54,157 nt of DNA from Bacteroidales bacterium (GTDB lineage: Bacteria; Bacteroidota; Bacteroidia; Bacteroidales; UBA932): the NCBI GenBank assembly GCA_017447815.1, contig JAFSMS010000024.1:1-54157 (forward strand). Direction: 5' to 3'. Of this stretch, positions 26,391 to 35,510 are shown piece after piece; position 1 is the first letter of the stretch; each line of letters opens with the position of its first letter. The notes beneath the pieces were generated by a model. The model was given only the letters and a program-made list of their open reading frames with translations, was not told the origin of the DNA and did not search any database. A program made the position numbers and the translations under genes.

Positions 26391-26489
26391 GGGGCGACCA
26401 AAAAGTAGATTCTTCGGCAGGTAAACCTGCCTCAGAATGACATAGAACGGTCATTCTGAACGAAGTGAAGAATCTTTTTGGTCGGCCCC
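26391..26489. repeat. Long REP-like palindrome
   Basis: GGGGCGACCAAAAAG (from 26391) and CTTTTTGGTCGGCCCC (to 26489) form the outer arms, continued by GATTCTTC (26409-26416) and GAAGAATC (26467-26474). Inner arms TCAGAATGA (26432-26440) and TCATTCTGA (26451-26459) form another stem, and GGCAGGT/ACCTGCC form a third. The GATTCTTC and CAGAATGACA words also occur at 221-250. Between convergently folding arms there is no coding frame. It may terminate the beta-barrel gene. Confidence 0.75.
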
Positions 26490-26517
26490 ATGAATTTTAT
26501 AAAAATAACAGCGTATT

Positions 26518-27405
26518 ATGAAAACGTTAACCAAATTGTCAATCTTTCTGGCGGCTGCTTTTGTCCTCGCGGCTCCGGTCGGCTCGTTTGCACAGGACAA
26601 GACCATCAAACGGAAGGTAGCCATCGGCCGGTTCTCCAACGAGACGCAGTATGCCAAGGGAATCTTCTACGACAAAGACAATGACCCGATGAGAAAACAG
26701 GCGCTGGATATTCTTTCGTCCAAACTTGCCGCCAGCGAAAAGTTCATCCTCCTGGAGAGAGAAGACCTTGACGTTTTGGTTGCAGAGGCCGGCGAGGGTG
26801 GCATGAACAAGATCGGCGCCGACTACATCATCCTCGGATCCATTACCGAATTCGGGCGGAAGGCGGAAGGTCAGCAGAAAGTGTTCTCTTCCACCAAGAC
26901 GCAGACGGTGGAGGCCGGCGTCAGCATCCGCCTTGTCGAAGCGGCTACCGGATTGATTATCTACTCGGATGAGGCCAAAGGATATGCCGAAACGACGACC
27001 AAACAGACGCTGGGCGTCGGCGGAACGGCCGGTTTTGACGCAACGCTTAGCGACAAAGCCATTTCGGCCGCTCTGAGCCAACTTGTCGAAAACATTATCA
27101 ACAAGTGCATGGACAAGCCCTGGCGGTCCTATATCCTCTCTGTTGACGAGGGCTCTTACATTATCTCGGGCGGCGCTTCCCAAGGCCTTTCCGCCGGTGA
27201 TCGTTTCAATGTTTACCAGAAGGGGAAAGTCGTCAAGAATCCCCAGACCGGACTCAACATTGAACTGCCGGGGCAGAAAGTCGGCACCGTCTCCGTACAG
27301 ACTACTTACGGCGATACGCCGGAGACCGAAATTTCATTCTGCACTTATGAGGGAGAGGCTCTCGATGTGGAGAATCTCGGCAAGTACTACATCTCTGACA
27401 AATAA
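26518..27405 (+). CDS. CsgG/HfaB-family outer membrane protein
   Basis: The 295-residue protein has a cleavable signal peptide (cut after SFAQ, no lipobox Cys) and a CsgG domain: KRKVAIGRFSNETQY, KLAASEKFILLEREDLDVLV, ADYIILGSITEFGRKAEG, VSIRLVEAATGLIIYSDEAKG. CsgG family proteins form an oligomeric periplasmic cage and outer membrane pore; the best-known one secretes curli. A C-terminal region (GSYIISGGASQGLSAGDRF) adds a small beta domain. No curli subunit genes are nearby. The three following lipoprotein genes make the CsgG-DUF4810-GNA1162 set also known in Neisseria. Unlike E. coli CsgG it is not lipidated. Confidence 0.85.
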   Translation: MKTLTKLSIFLAAAFVLAAPVGSFAQDKTIKRKVAIGRFSNETQYAKGIFYDKDNDPMRKQALDILSSKLAASEKFILLEREDLDVLVAEAGEGGMNKIGADYIILGSITEFGRKAEGQQKVFSSTKTQTVEAGVSIRLVEAATGLIIYSDEAKGYAETTTKQTLGVGGTAGFDATLSDKAISAALSQLVENIINKCMDKPWRSYILSVDEGSYIISGGASQGLSAGDRFNVYQKGKVVKNPQTGLNIELPGQKVGTVSVQTTYGDTPETEISFCTYEGEALDVENLGKYYISDK

Positions 27406-27414
27406 AAGACGCGT

Positions 27415-27753
27415 ATGAAAAAGATGATGATCGCCCTGATCGGCGCGATAATGCTGTCCGGCTGCGGCGTCGGTTCCTATTCTGTCTCTTCCGGCAAGGC
27501 CGATGAGGCAATGATTTCCTTTGTCAGCGAGGCCCAAACGCCCATTACGGTGACCATTGACAATGAGTCCCATGATGTCCATACGGTAAAAACCAAAGCG
27601 TGGCACAGGGACAGGGATATCAAGAAAACCACTCAGAATACGATTTTCCTGGCGCCGGGCAGGCACCGTGTCGTCGTCACCATGAATGGGAAGGAGGTCT
27701 GCAACAAGGAGATCTTCGTCTCTGCACAGGAGCATAAAGTGATCGAACTATGA
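27415..27753 (+). CDS. Small lipoprotein of the CsgG operon
   Basis: The 112-residue protein has the lipobox MLSGCG and a mature part of about 95 residues with a beta-rich pattern (PITVTIDNESHDVHTV, GRHRVVVTMNGKEVCNKEIF). The second half resembles PEGA-like or carboxypeptidase-regulatory-like folds that hold a short peptide surface, but this is weak. I do not recognise a family. It lies between csgG-like and DUF4810 genes, overlapping the latter by four bases, so it is probably a fourth member of the same complex. Confidence 0.75.
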   Translation: MKKMMIALIGAIMLSGCGVGSYSVSSGKADEAMISFVSEAQTPITVTIDNESHDVHTVKTKAWHRDRDIKKTTQNTIFLAPGRHRVVVTMNGKEVCNKEIFVSAQEHKVIEL

Positions 27754-28190
27754 AAAAGGCGCTCCTGCTGATCCTGGCCGCGGCGCTGCTTTCTTCCTGT
27801 GGTCCGACCAATGCCTTGTACTACTGGGGAGGCGCTCAAAACGGCACCACCGCTTACGAGAATCTGGCCTATCAGTCCTATGACAAACAGACGCCCAAGA
27901 GCATCTGCAATCTCGTGGCCGTGTATGAAAAGATGGTGACCAATCCCGGGGGAATACGTCAGGTTCCGCCGCCCGGCATCTGTGCCGAGTATGGCTATCT
28001 GCTCCTTCGGCCCGAAACGGCGGACATTTTCATGAAAAATGCCACGGACGCTCAGAAGAAACTTTTCCAGTCCGACGACTATGGTGTCCTGTTCTCTGAG
28101 AGGGGAAAGGAAATGCTCCGGAAAGAAATGGAACTTTACCCGGAATCGGCCAGGTTCATCGAACCGTTAATCAAGAAACTCGCGCGCTGA
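27750..28190 (+). CDS. DUF4810 lipoprotein
   Basis: The 146-residue protein has the lipobox LLSSCG followed by the family hallmark ALYYWGG and a helical domain with IPPPGICAEYGYLL-like sequence (here VPPPGICAEYGYLLLR) and GKEMLRKEMELYPESARFI. DUF4810 proteins are lipoproteins that occur next to CsgG-like and GNA1162-like genes. The function is not established; a role as accessory to an outer membrane pore or in sensing envelope stress is possible. Confidence 0.85.
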   Translation: MKKALLLILAAALLSSCGPTNALYYWGGAQNGTTAYENLAYQSYDKQTPKSICNLVAVYEKMVTNPGGIRQVPPPGICAEYGYLLLRPETADIFMKNATDAQKKLFQSDDYGVLFSERGKEMLRKEMELYPESARFIEPLIKKLAR

Positions 28191-28191
28191 T

Positions 28192-28866
28192 ATGAAAAAA
28201 CTGTTCCCCCTTGTCGTCCTTGCCGTAATGGCCGGTTCATGCGGCACGTTGGATCAGGTGACGAGAGAATCGCAGTATGCGGCCATGTATCATGAGATGC
28301 CCGCTACGATCCTTGTGATGCCGCCCATCAACAATACCGCCAACGTCGAAGCCAAAGACCTGTTGTACACGTCCATCAGCCGTCCCCTCGCAGAGGCGGG
28401 CTACTATGTGATTTCTCCGCTGCTGGCGATGGATATTCTCAAAGCGGAAAGCGCATACGATGCCGAATTGTTTATCGACAAGCCTTTGACGAAGTTCAAA
28501 GACTACTTTGGTGCCGATGCCGTCGTGTTCTCTCAAATTGATGACTGGGCCAAGAAAGGATTCGGCATCGAGACGAAGATTCGGTATATCATAAAATCCA
28601 CGGCATCCGGCGAAGTCCTTTTCGACCGGAGTTGCGACCTTTACCTTGACCTCCAGCAGAGTTCGGGCGGCAACTCCGCGTTGTCTGCGCTGGTGGACCT
28701 GGCGGTTTCCGCGATAGCGACAGCCGCGACCGACCATATCGTCGCTGCAAGAAAAGCCAATTACTTCATTTTCCGCGATATCCCACGGGGCAAATACAGC
28801 CCCGAATATCTGCTGGATAAAGAAGTGATGGCGGAAAAGAAGGATATAAAAGCCGTCGTCAAGTAG
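28192..28866 (+). CDS. GNA1162/DUF799 lipoprotein
   Basis: The 224-residue protein has the lipobox MAGSCG and the GNA1162 family signature PATILVMPPINNTANVEAKD, then LAEAGYYVISPLLAMDILKAES and ADAVVFSQIDDW. The crystal structure of the Neisseria homologue shows a TolB N-domain-like fold. It closes the four-gene operon with CsgG and DUF4810. The stop codon lies one base from the end of the convergent queH gene, leaving no room for a separate terminator. Confidence 0.88.
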   Translation: MKKLFPLVVLAVMAGSCGTLDQVTRESQYAAMYHEMPATILVMPPINNTANVEAKDLLYTSISRPLAEAGYYVISPLLAMDILKAESAYDAELFIDKPLTKFKDYFGADAVVFSQIDDWAKKGFGIETKIRYIIKSTASGEVLFDRSCDLYLDLQQSSGGNSALSALVDLAVSAIATAATDHIVAARKANYFIFRDIPRGKYSPEYLLDKEVMAEKKDIKAVVK

Positions 28867-28867
28867 A

Positions 28868-29440
28868 TCAGTGGCGGGAAAACTCGCAGCCGCAAAAGAG
28901 TTGGTTGTAGAAGTCTTCCTCTTTGATAATCTGGTTCCGGCGTTCCTGCAGGCCGCCTTTGCGCCAGTTCTGCGCCCACCAGGAAACGCCCTCCACCTGG
29001 CTGCAGGCCCATCGGCCCGCCTCGTCCACCTGCTCCAGGCTCTTCCAACGGGAAGAAGCCAGGGTTGTTGAAAGGACCGTAAATCCGTTGGCCGATGCAT
29101 ACTGCGCCGCGCGTAACAGCCGCTGTTTGAAGCAATTCAGGCAGCGGCTTCCGCGTTCCGGCTCTTGCTCCAGGCCCTTGGCGCAGAGCCGCCACTGCTC
29201 ATGGTCATAGACATCGTCCACAATCTCGATGCCCCATTTGCGGGCATAGCGGATGCATTCGTCCAGCCGGTGGTCGTACTCTTCCCGCGGAAAGATGTTG
29301 GAGTTGGAGTAGAAGATGACGGGCGTGATTCCGCGCTCCATCAGGCACTCGACAATGGCGCCGGAGCACGGCGCACAGCAGGCGTGGAGGAGAATCTTCT
29401 CCGCCCCGCCCGGTACTTCCAACTGCAGGTTTGTCTTCAT
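28868..29440 (-). CDS. queH: Epoxyqueuosine reductase QueH
   Basis: The 190-residue protein carries the QueH (DUF208) signatures LHACCAPCSG near residue 18, the CLNCFKQRLLRAAQ block and CGCEFS at the C-terminus. These Cys residues hold an iron-sulfur cluster and a second metal site. QueH converts epoxyqueuosine to queuosine in the wobble position of tRNAs, replacing the unrelated QueG. The length is usual. A TATCTTTG box on the minus strand (29460-29467) lies about 20 bases before the start. Confidence 0.93.
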   Translation of the reverse strand: MKTNLQLEVPGGAEKILLHACCAPCSGAIVECLMERGITPVIFYSNSNIFPREEYDHRLDECIRYARKWGIEIVDDVYDHEQWRLCAKGLEQEPERGSRCLNCFKQRLLRAAQYASANGFTVLSTTLASSRWKSLEQVDEAGRWACSQVEGVSWWAQNWRKGGLQERRNQIIKEEDFYNQLFCGCEFSRH

Positions 29441-29459
29441 TCATGCCGTTATTGTCCGT

Positions 29460-29538
29460 CAAAGATACGGCTTTTTCGGCAATCCCCGTTATCCGCGTCC
29501 AAGTTTCCGGTCTTTTTCAAAGGAAATGCGTATCTTTG
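29460..29538. promoter_or_regulatory. Divergent promoters of queH and the antiporter
   Basis: Minus-strand TATCTTTG at 29460-29467 serves queH; plus-strand TATCTTTG at 29531-29538 serves the antiporter gene. Both match the consensus exactly. Confidence 0.65.
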
Positions 29539-29560
29539 CAGTCCCCAAACGAACTTAGTC

Positions 29561-30886
29561 ATGGCAATTCATACCGAAAAGACAGAACACCGGGCTCCGG
29601 CGGCGGGCAAAAGGAACGGCTGGCTGGCGCTGAGTCCGCTTTTCGTGTTCCTGGCCGTCTATCTGGCCGGATCGCTGGTGGCGCACGATTTCTACAAAGT
29701 GCCCGTGGCGGCAGCCTTCATCATCGCATCGGCCTATGCCATGCTCATTACCCGGAATGTAGAGAAGACGGACGACAAGATTGCCATTTTCTCCGAGGGG
29801 GCCGGCAACAAGAATGTGCTGCTGATGATCTGGATATTTGTCCTGGCAGGGGCTTTTGCGGCCACCGCCAAAGACATCGGAGCCATCAATGCCACCGTCA
29901 ACGCCACCCTCCACGTCCTGCCCGGAAATCTCCTTTACGCCGGCCTGTTCCTGGCGGCCTGCTTCATCTCGATGGCTATCGGCACGTCCGTGGGCACCAT
30001 CGTGGCGCTGGTTCCCATCGCTACCGGCATTGCGGCCGAAGCGGGGGTCGGCATCCCTTTCATGACGGCCATCATCGTGGGCGGCGCCTTCTTCGGGGAC
30101 AACCTTTCGTTCATTTCCGACACCACCGTGGCCGCCACCAAGAGCCTGGGCTGCTCCATGCGCGACAAGTTCCACGTGAACCTGTGGATTGCCGCCCCGG
30201 CCGCCATCCTGGTCACGGTGCTGTATGTGGTGCTGGGCCTGTCGGTGCAGGCGGCCCCTTCGGCCGCCCCGGTGCAATGGCTGGGGCTGGTGCCTTACCT
30301 GCTGGTCATCGGCCTGGCGCTGGCGGGGGTGAATGTGGTGACGGTGCTGGCCATCGGCATCGGCGTGAACGGGGTTATCGGCTGGTGCACAGGCGCTTAC
30401 GACTTCGTAGGGTGGATGGCGTCCATCGGCGGCGGCATCGGCTCGATGGGCGAACTCATCATCGTGTCGCTGCTGGCCGGCGGCCTGCTGGAAATCATCC
30501 GCTACAACGGCGGCCTCCAGTTTATCATCGACGGTCTCACCCGCCGCATTGCCGGCCGACGCACCGCCTCCCTCTCCATCGCGGCCCTGGTGTCGCTGGT
30601 GAACCTCTGCACGGCCAACAACACCATCGCCATCATCACGGTGGGACCGCTGGCCAAGGACATCACCGAGCGGTTCGGCCTGGATCCGCGGAAAGTCGCC
30701 TCCATCCTGGACACCTTCTCCTGCCTGGTGCAGGGCATCATTCCCTACGGCGCGCAAATGCTGATGGCCAGCGGTCTGGCCGGCGTTTCGGCCATCGCCA
30801 TCATCAGCAACCTCTACTATCCTTTCGCCCTGGGCATCGTGGCCTTCCTGTCCATCGTCCTTCGCTTTCCCCGAAGGTATTCTTAG
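29561..30886 (+). CDS. NhaC-type Na+/H+ antiporter
   Basis: The 441-residue protein has about eleven membrane helices and NhaC-family blocks: SMAIGTSVGTIVALVPIATG, GGAFFGDNLSFISDTTVAAT and ANNTIAIITVGPLAKDITER. It should exchange Na+ and protons across the inner membrane; some relatives are amino acid or malate-lactate antiporters. The ATG chosen follows the promoter box by 22 bases, although the frame is open upstream against queH. It is not in an operon with neighbours. Confidence 0.88.
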   Translation: MAIHTEKTEHRAPAAGKRNGWLALSPLFVFLAVYLAGSLVAHDFYKVPVAAAFIIASAYAMLITRNVEKTDDKIAIFSEGAGNKNVLLMIWIFVLAGAFAATAKDIGAINATVNATLHVLPGNLLYAGLFLAACFISMAIGTSVGTIVALVPIATGIAAEAGVGIPFMTAIIVGGAFFGDNLSFISDTTVAATKSLGCSMRDKFHVNLWIAAPAAILVTVLYVVLGLSVQAAPSAAPVQWLGLVPYLLVIGLALAGVNVVTVLAIGIGVNGVIGWCTGAYDFVGWMASIGGGIGSMGELIIVSLLAGGLLEIIRYNGGLQFIIDGLTRRIAGRRTASLSIAALVSLVNLCTANNTIAIITVGPLAKDITERFGLDPRKVASILDTFSCLVQGIIPYGAQMLMASGLAGVSAIAIISNLYYPFALGIVAFLSIVLRFPRRYS

Positions 30887-31000
30887 CGAACGTCTGCATC
30901 CATGAAAAAGGCCGGAAACTTGGATGCCCCCGCAACAACTGGTTAGCGGAAAGTTTTGCGCTACCAACATGTTGGGATTGCAGCCCCCGCGAATCCCCGC

Positions 31001-31101
31001 TATCTTTGCATCGGAAACACACACAAGCCATATAGTTAGCAAATAGTTAGATCCTTTTATTGTTGTTGAAACTTCCCGGCTGAGAAGCCCGGAAGTTTTT
31101 T
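31001..31101 (+). ncRNA. Candidate small RNA with own promoter and terminator
   Basis: A TTG at 30978-30980 and a TATCTTTG box at 31001-31008, separated by 20 bases, form a well-spaced Bacteroidales promoter. About 60 bases downstream is a strong rho-independent terminator (31069-31101). No coding frame of note lies between. The result would be a transcript of roughly 85-90 bases. It could also be the attenuated leader of the hemerythrin operon, but that gene has its own -7 box behind the terminator. The stretch before it (30887-31000) holds a hairpin GCATCCA/TGGATGC and the palindrome CCAACATGTTGG. Confidence 0.45.
31069..31101 (+). terminator. Rho-independent terminator
   Basis: The arms AAACTTCC and GGAAGTTT, extended across one mismatch by GGCT/AGCC, close a GAGA loop, followed by a T run to 31101. 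It precedes the hemerythrin promoter. Confidence 0.75.
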
Positions 31102-31125
31102 GTTGAGAGTCTGACAAAAAATCAT

Positions 31126-31133
31126 TAACTTTG
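31126..31133 (+). promoter_or_regulatory. -7 box of the hemerythrin-purine operon
   Basis: TAACTTTG matches TAnnTTTG. The ATG follows only nine bases later, so the mRNA would have almost no leader. The position behind a strong terminator supports an independent operon start here. Confidence 0.6.
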
Positions 31134-31142
31134 TTTCCCAAT

Positions 31143-31844
31143 ATGAGTAACAACGCCAACCATCATCTGATGAGCCCCGCCATGAAGATGGCGGACCTCA
31201 TGGACTTGGACTTTTCCCTGCTGGGCGTCGCTACCCGCATGGGCCTCTGTTTCGGTTTCGGAGAGGCCACCGTGGCCGAAGAATGCGCCCAAAGGGGAAT
31301 CGACCCTGAAACGTTCCTCCTCATCTGCCGTGTCTATGCCATCGAGGGCTACCGGCCCACCCGGGAAACCCTTGAAAATGCCAATCTGCAGGACATCGTC
31401 AAATACCTGCACCAGTCCCATGCCTATTACATGGATGTGGTGGTGCCGGAGTTGGCGGGCGCCCTGGAGCAGACCATCGAGCCGTGCGAGAATCGGCAGA
31501 AAAAGGTCATCTGGAAATTCTTCGCCGACTACAAGGAAGAACTTTCCAAGCATTTCGCCTACGAAGAGGGCAAGGTGTTCCCGTATGTGGAGGCCGTGCT
31601 GGGAGCCCGGAAGGACAGGCAGTTCACCATCGGCGAATACGAGGAGAACCACTCCAACGTGGAGGAAAAACTGGCCGACCTCAAAAACCTTATCATGAAG
31701 TACATCCCGCACCAATGCGGACAGCAGGACGTCTATCGGGTCCTGTTCTATATCTATTCCCTGGAGGAAGACCTGAACAAGCACACATTCATCGAGGACG
31801 GGATCCTGGTTCCGATGGTCGGGAGGATGGAAGGCCATGAGTAG
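31143..31844 (+). CDS. Hemerythrin-like (RIC/YtfE-type) protein
   Basis: The 233-residue protein has a DUF542-like N-terminal part (MADLMDLDFSLLGVATRMGL) and a hemerythrin helical bundle with the metal-ligand pattern LHQSHAYYMD, KHFAYEEGKVFPYVE, YEENHSNVEEKL and NKHTFIEDGILVP. Proteins of this type bind a di-iron centre and repair iron-sulfur clusters or respond to nitric oxide and oxygen. The next gene, a LuxR-type regulator overlapping by eight bases, is a frequent partner in Bacteroidales. Together they head the purine operon, which suggests that stress state or redox state controls it. Confidence 0.82.
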   Translation: MSNNANHHLMSPAMKMADLMDLDFSLLGVATRMGLCFGFGEATVAEECAQRGIDPETFLLICRVYAIEGYRPTRETLENANLQDIVKYLHQSHAYYMDVVVPELAGALEQTIEPCENRQKKVIWKFFADYKEELSKHFAYEEGKVFPYVEAVLGARKDRQFTIGEYEENHSNVEEKLADLKNLIMKYIPHQCGQQDVYRVLFYIYSLEEDLNKHTFIEDGILVPMVGRMEGHE

Positions 31845-32430
31845 GCGCATCCTCATAGTCATTCCTTCCGTCATAGCCGCAAAGGGCCTTGAACAAGTGT
31901 TCGCAGACCTGGGCGAATTCGAAGTCTGCGGCATCCTGCAGGACTTGCCCGGCTCGGTGGAGATCCAACTCCGCACCCTGGCGCCCGACATCATCATCGC
32001 CGACCCTTCCATCTGCGACTTCTCCTCCCGCGGCAGCCTCAAGACCCGCATCGCGGAATACACCGACGCGGCGGTCCTGGCCTTTGCCACCCAGCCCCTG
32101 GAGGAGGACATCCTGAAGCAGTTCGACGGCTGTATCGGCCTTCTGGACCCGCCCACGGCCGTTATCCGGAAAGTGCGCACCGCCATGGAGCAGCGCAGCG
32201 AAACCCCCAGGAGCGAAGGCGAAGAACTCTCCCAGCGGGAGAAGGAAATCCTCATCTGCGTAGCCAAGGGCATGCTCAACAAGGAAATCGCCGACCTGTA
32301 CAACATCTCCATCTACACGGTCATCACCCACCGCAAGAACATCACCCGCAAGACCGGCATCAAAACGGTGGCCGGCCTTACTGTTTATGCCCTCCTGAAC
32401 AACTTGATTGACATGAACTCAGTAGAATAA
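31837..32430 (+). CDS. LuxR-type DNA-binding regulator
   Basis: The 197-residue protein has an N-terminal receiver-like domain (RRILIVIPSVIAAKGLEQVF, then APDIIIADPSICDF) and a C-terminal LuxR helix-turn-helix (ELSQREKEILICVAKGMLNK and YTVITHRKNITRKTGIKT). The receiver keeps one Asp at the expected position (IIADPS) but lacks the acidic pair near its N-terminus, so phosphorylation is doubtful. The overlap with the hemerythrin-like gene suggests that it takes its signal from that protein. Confidence 0.85.
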   Translation: MSRRILIVIPSVIAAKGLEQVFADLGEFEVCGILQDLPGSVEIQLRTLAPDIIIADPSICDFSSRGSLKTRIAEYTDAAVLAFATQPLEEDILKQFDGCIGLLDPPTAVIRKVRTAMEQRSETPRSEGEELSQREKEILICVAKGMLNKEIADLYNISIYTVITHRKNITRKTGIKTVAGLTVYALLNNLIDMNSVE

Positions 32431-32432
32431 CT

Positions 32433-34512
<2,080 letters not shown>

Positions 34513-34516
34513 CAGT

Positions 34517-35500
34517 ATGACAACAGGAAACATTCGCCCCGCAACGATGGAGCGCATCACGACCCCCGCTCTGGCACAACAATTCATTGAAGAGCAAGTA
34601 AAAGAACTCCGTGCCCAAATCGGAGACAAAAAGGTGCTGCTGGCCCTGTCCGGCGGCGTGGATTCCTCTGTAGTGGCAGCCCTGCTCATAAAAGCGGTGG
34701 GCAGGCAGTTGGTTTCCGTGCACGTCAACCACGGTTTGCTGCGCAAGGGAGAGCCCGAGCAGGTGATCCGCGTATTCCGGGATGAACTGGACGCCAACCT
34801 GGTGTATGTGGACGCCACCGACCGTTTCCTGGACAAACTTTCCGGCGTGGCCGATCCCGAACAGAAGCGCAAGATTATCGGCGCCGAGTTTATCCGCGTC
34901 TTCGAGGAGGAGGCCCGGAAACTTTCCGGCATCAGTTTCCTGGCACAGGGAACCATCTATCCCGACATCGTGGAATCCGGCCCCGTCAAGTCGCACCACA
35001 ACGTGGGCGGCCTCCCGGAAGACCTGCAGTTCGAACTGGTCGAGCCCATCAAGTTGTTGTACAAGGACGAAGTCCGCGTAGTGGGCAAGCAGCTGGGACT
35101 GCCGGACAACATGGTTTACCGCCAGCCCTTCCCCGGCCCCGGCCTGGGAGTCCGCTGCACCGGAGCCATCACCCGCGACCGTCTGGAGGCGCTTCGCGAA
35201 AGCGATGCCATCCTGCGGGAAGAATTCGCCAAAAACGGCCTGGAGGGCAAGGTGTGGCAGTATTTCACCATCGTTCCCGACTACAAATCGACAGGCGTGA
35301 AAGAGGGCAGGCGCAGTTGGGACTGGCCGGTGATCATCCGTGCCGTCAACACCCGTGACGCCATGACGGCCACCATCGAGGAAATCCCTTACGAACTCCT
35401 GCACCACATCACCCGGCGCATCGTCACGGAGGTTCCGGGCGTCAACCGTGTGCTGTACGACCTCACGCCGAAGCCCACAGGAACCATCGAGTGGGAGTAA
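34517..35500 (+). CDS. Stand-alone GMP synthase ATP-pyrophosphatase subunit
   Basis: The 327-residue protein corresponds to the ATP-pyrophosphatase and dimerisation parts of GuaA, with the P-loop SGGVDS at residues 45-50, the block PFPGPGLGVRCTGAI and the C-terminus LTPKPTGTIEWE. There is no glutamine amidotransferase domain in front. By itself such a subunit uses ammonia to turn XMP into GMP, or it takes ammonia from a separate glutaminase subunit, as in archaea; no GuaAa-like gene is visible. A full-length GuaA is encoded two genes downstream. It sits just before glutamine synthetase, another enzyme that uses ammonia. Confidence 0.88.
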   Translation: MTTGNIRPATMERITTPALAQQFIEEQVKELRAQIGDKKVLLALSGGVDSSVVAALLIKAVGRQLVSVHVNHGLLRKGEPEQVIRVFRDELDANLVYVDATDRFLDKLSGVADPEQKRKIIGAEFIRVFEEEARKLSGISFLAQGTIYPDIVESGPVKSHHNVGGLPEDLQFELVEPIKLLYKDEVRVVGKQLGLPDNMVYRQPFPGPGLGVRCTGAITRDRLEALRESDAILREEFAKNGLEGKVWQYFTIVPDYKSTGVKEGRRSWDWPVIIRAVNTRDAMTATIEEIPYELLHHITRRIVTEVPGVNRVLYDLTPKPTGTIEWE

Positions 35501-35510
35501 GTTCCGGACT

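Noticed and set aside
30896-30985. Possible cobalamin riboswitch, suggested by GCCCCCGCAAC and nearby hairpins
   Set aside because: The B12-box and other conserved parts of that riboswitch are not present, and the downstream genes are not B12-related.
31076-31092. CTGAGA in the hairpin loop, as in a TPP riboswitch
   Set aside because: It is only the loop of a terminator; the second TPP-conserved block is missing.
29205-31159. Long open frames on both strands around the antiporter gene
   Set aside because: They are shadows of the GC-rich antiporter gene; the real start follows a consensus promoter box.
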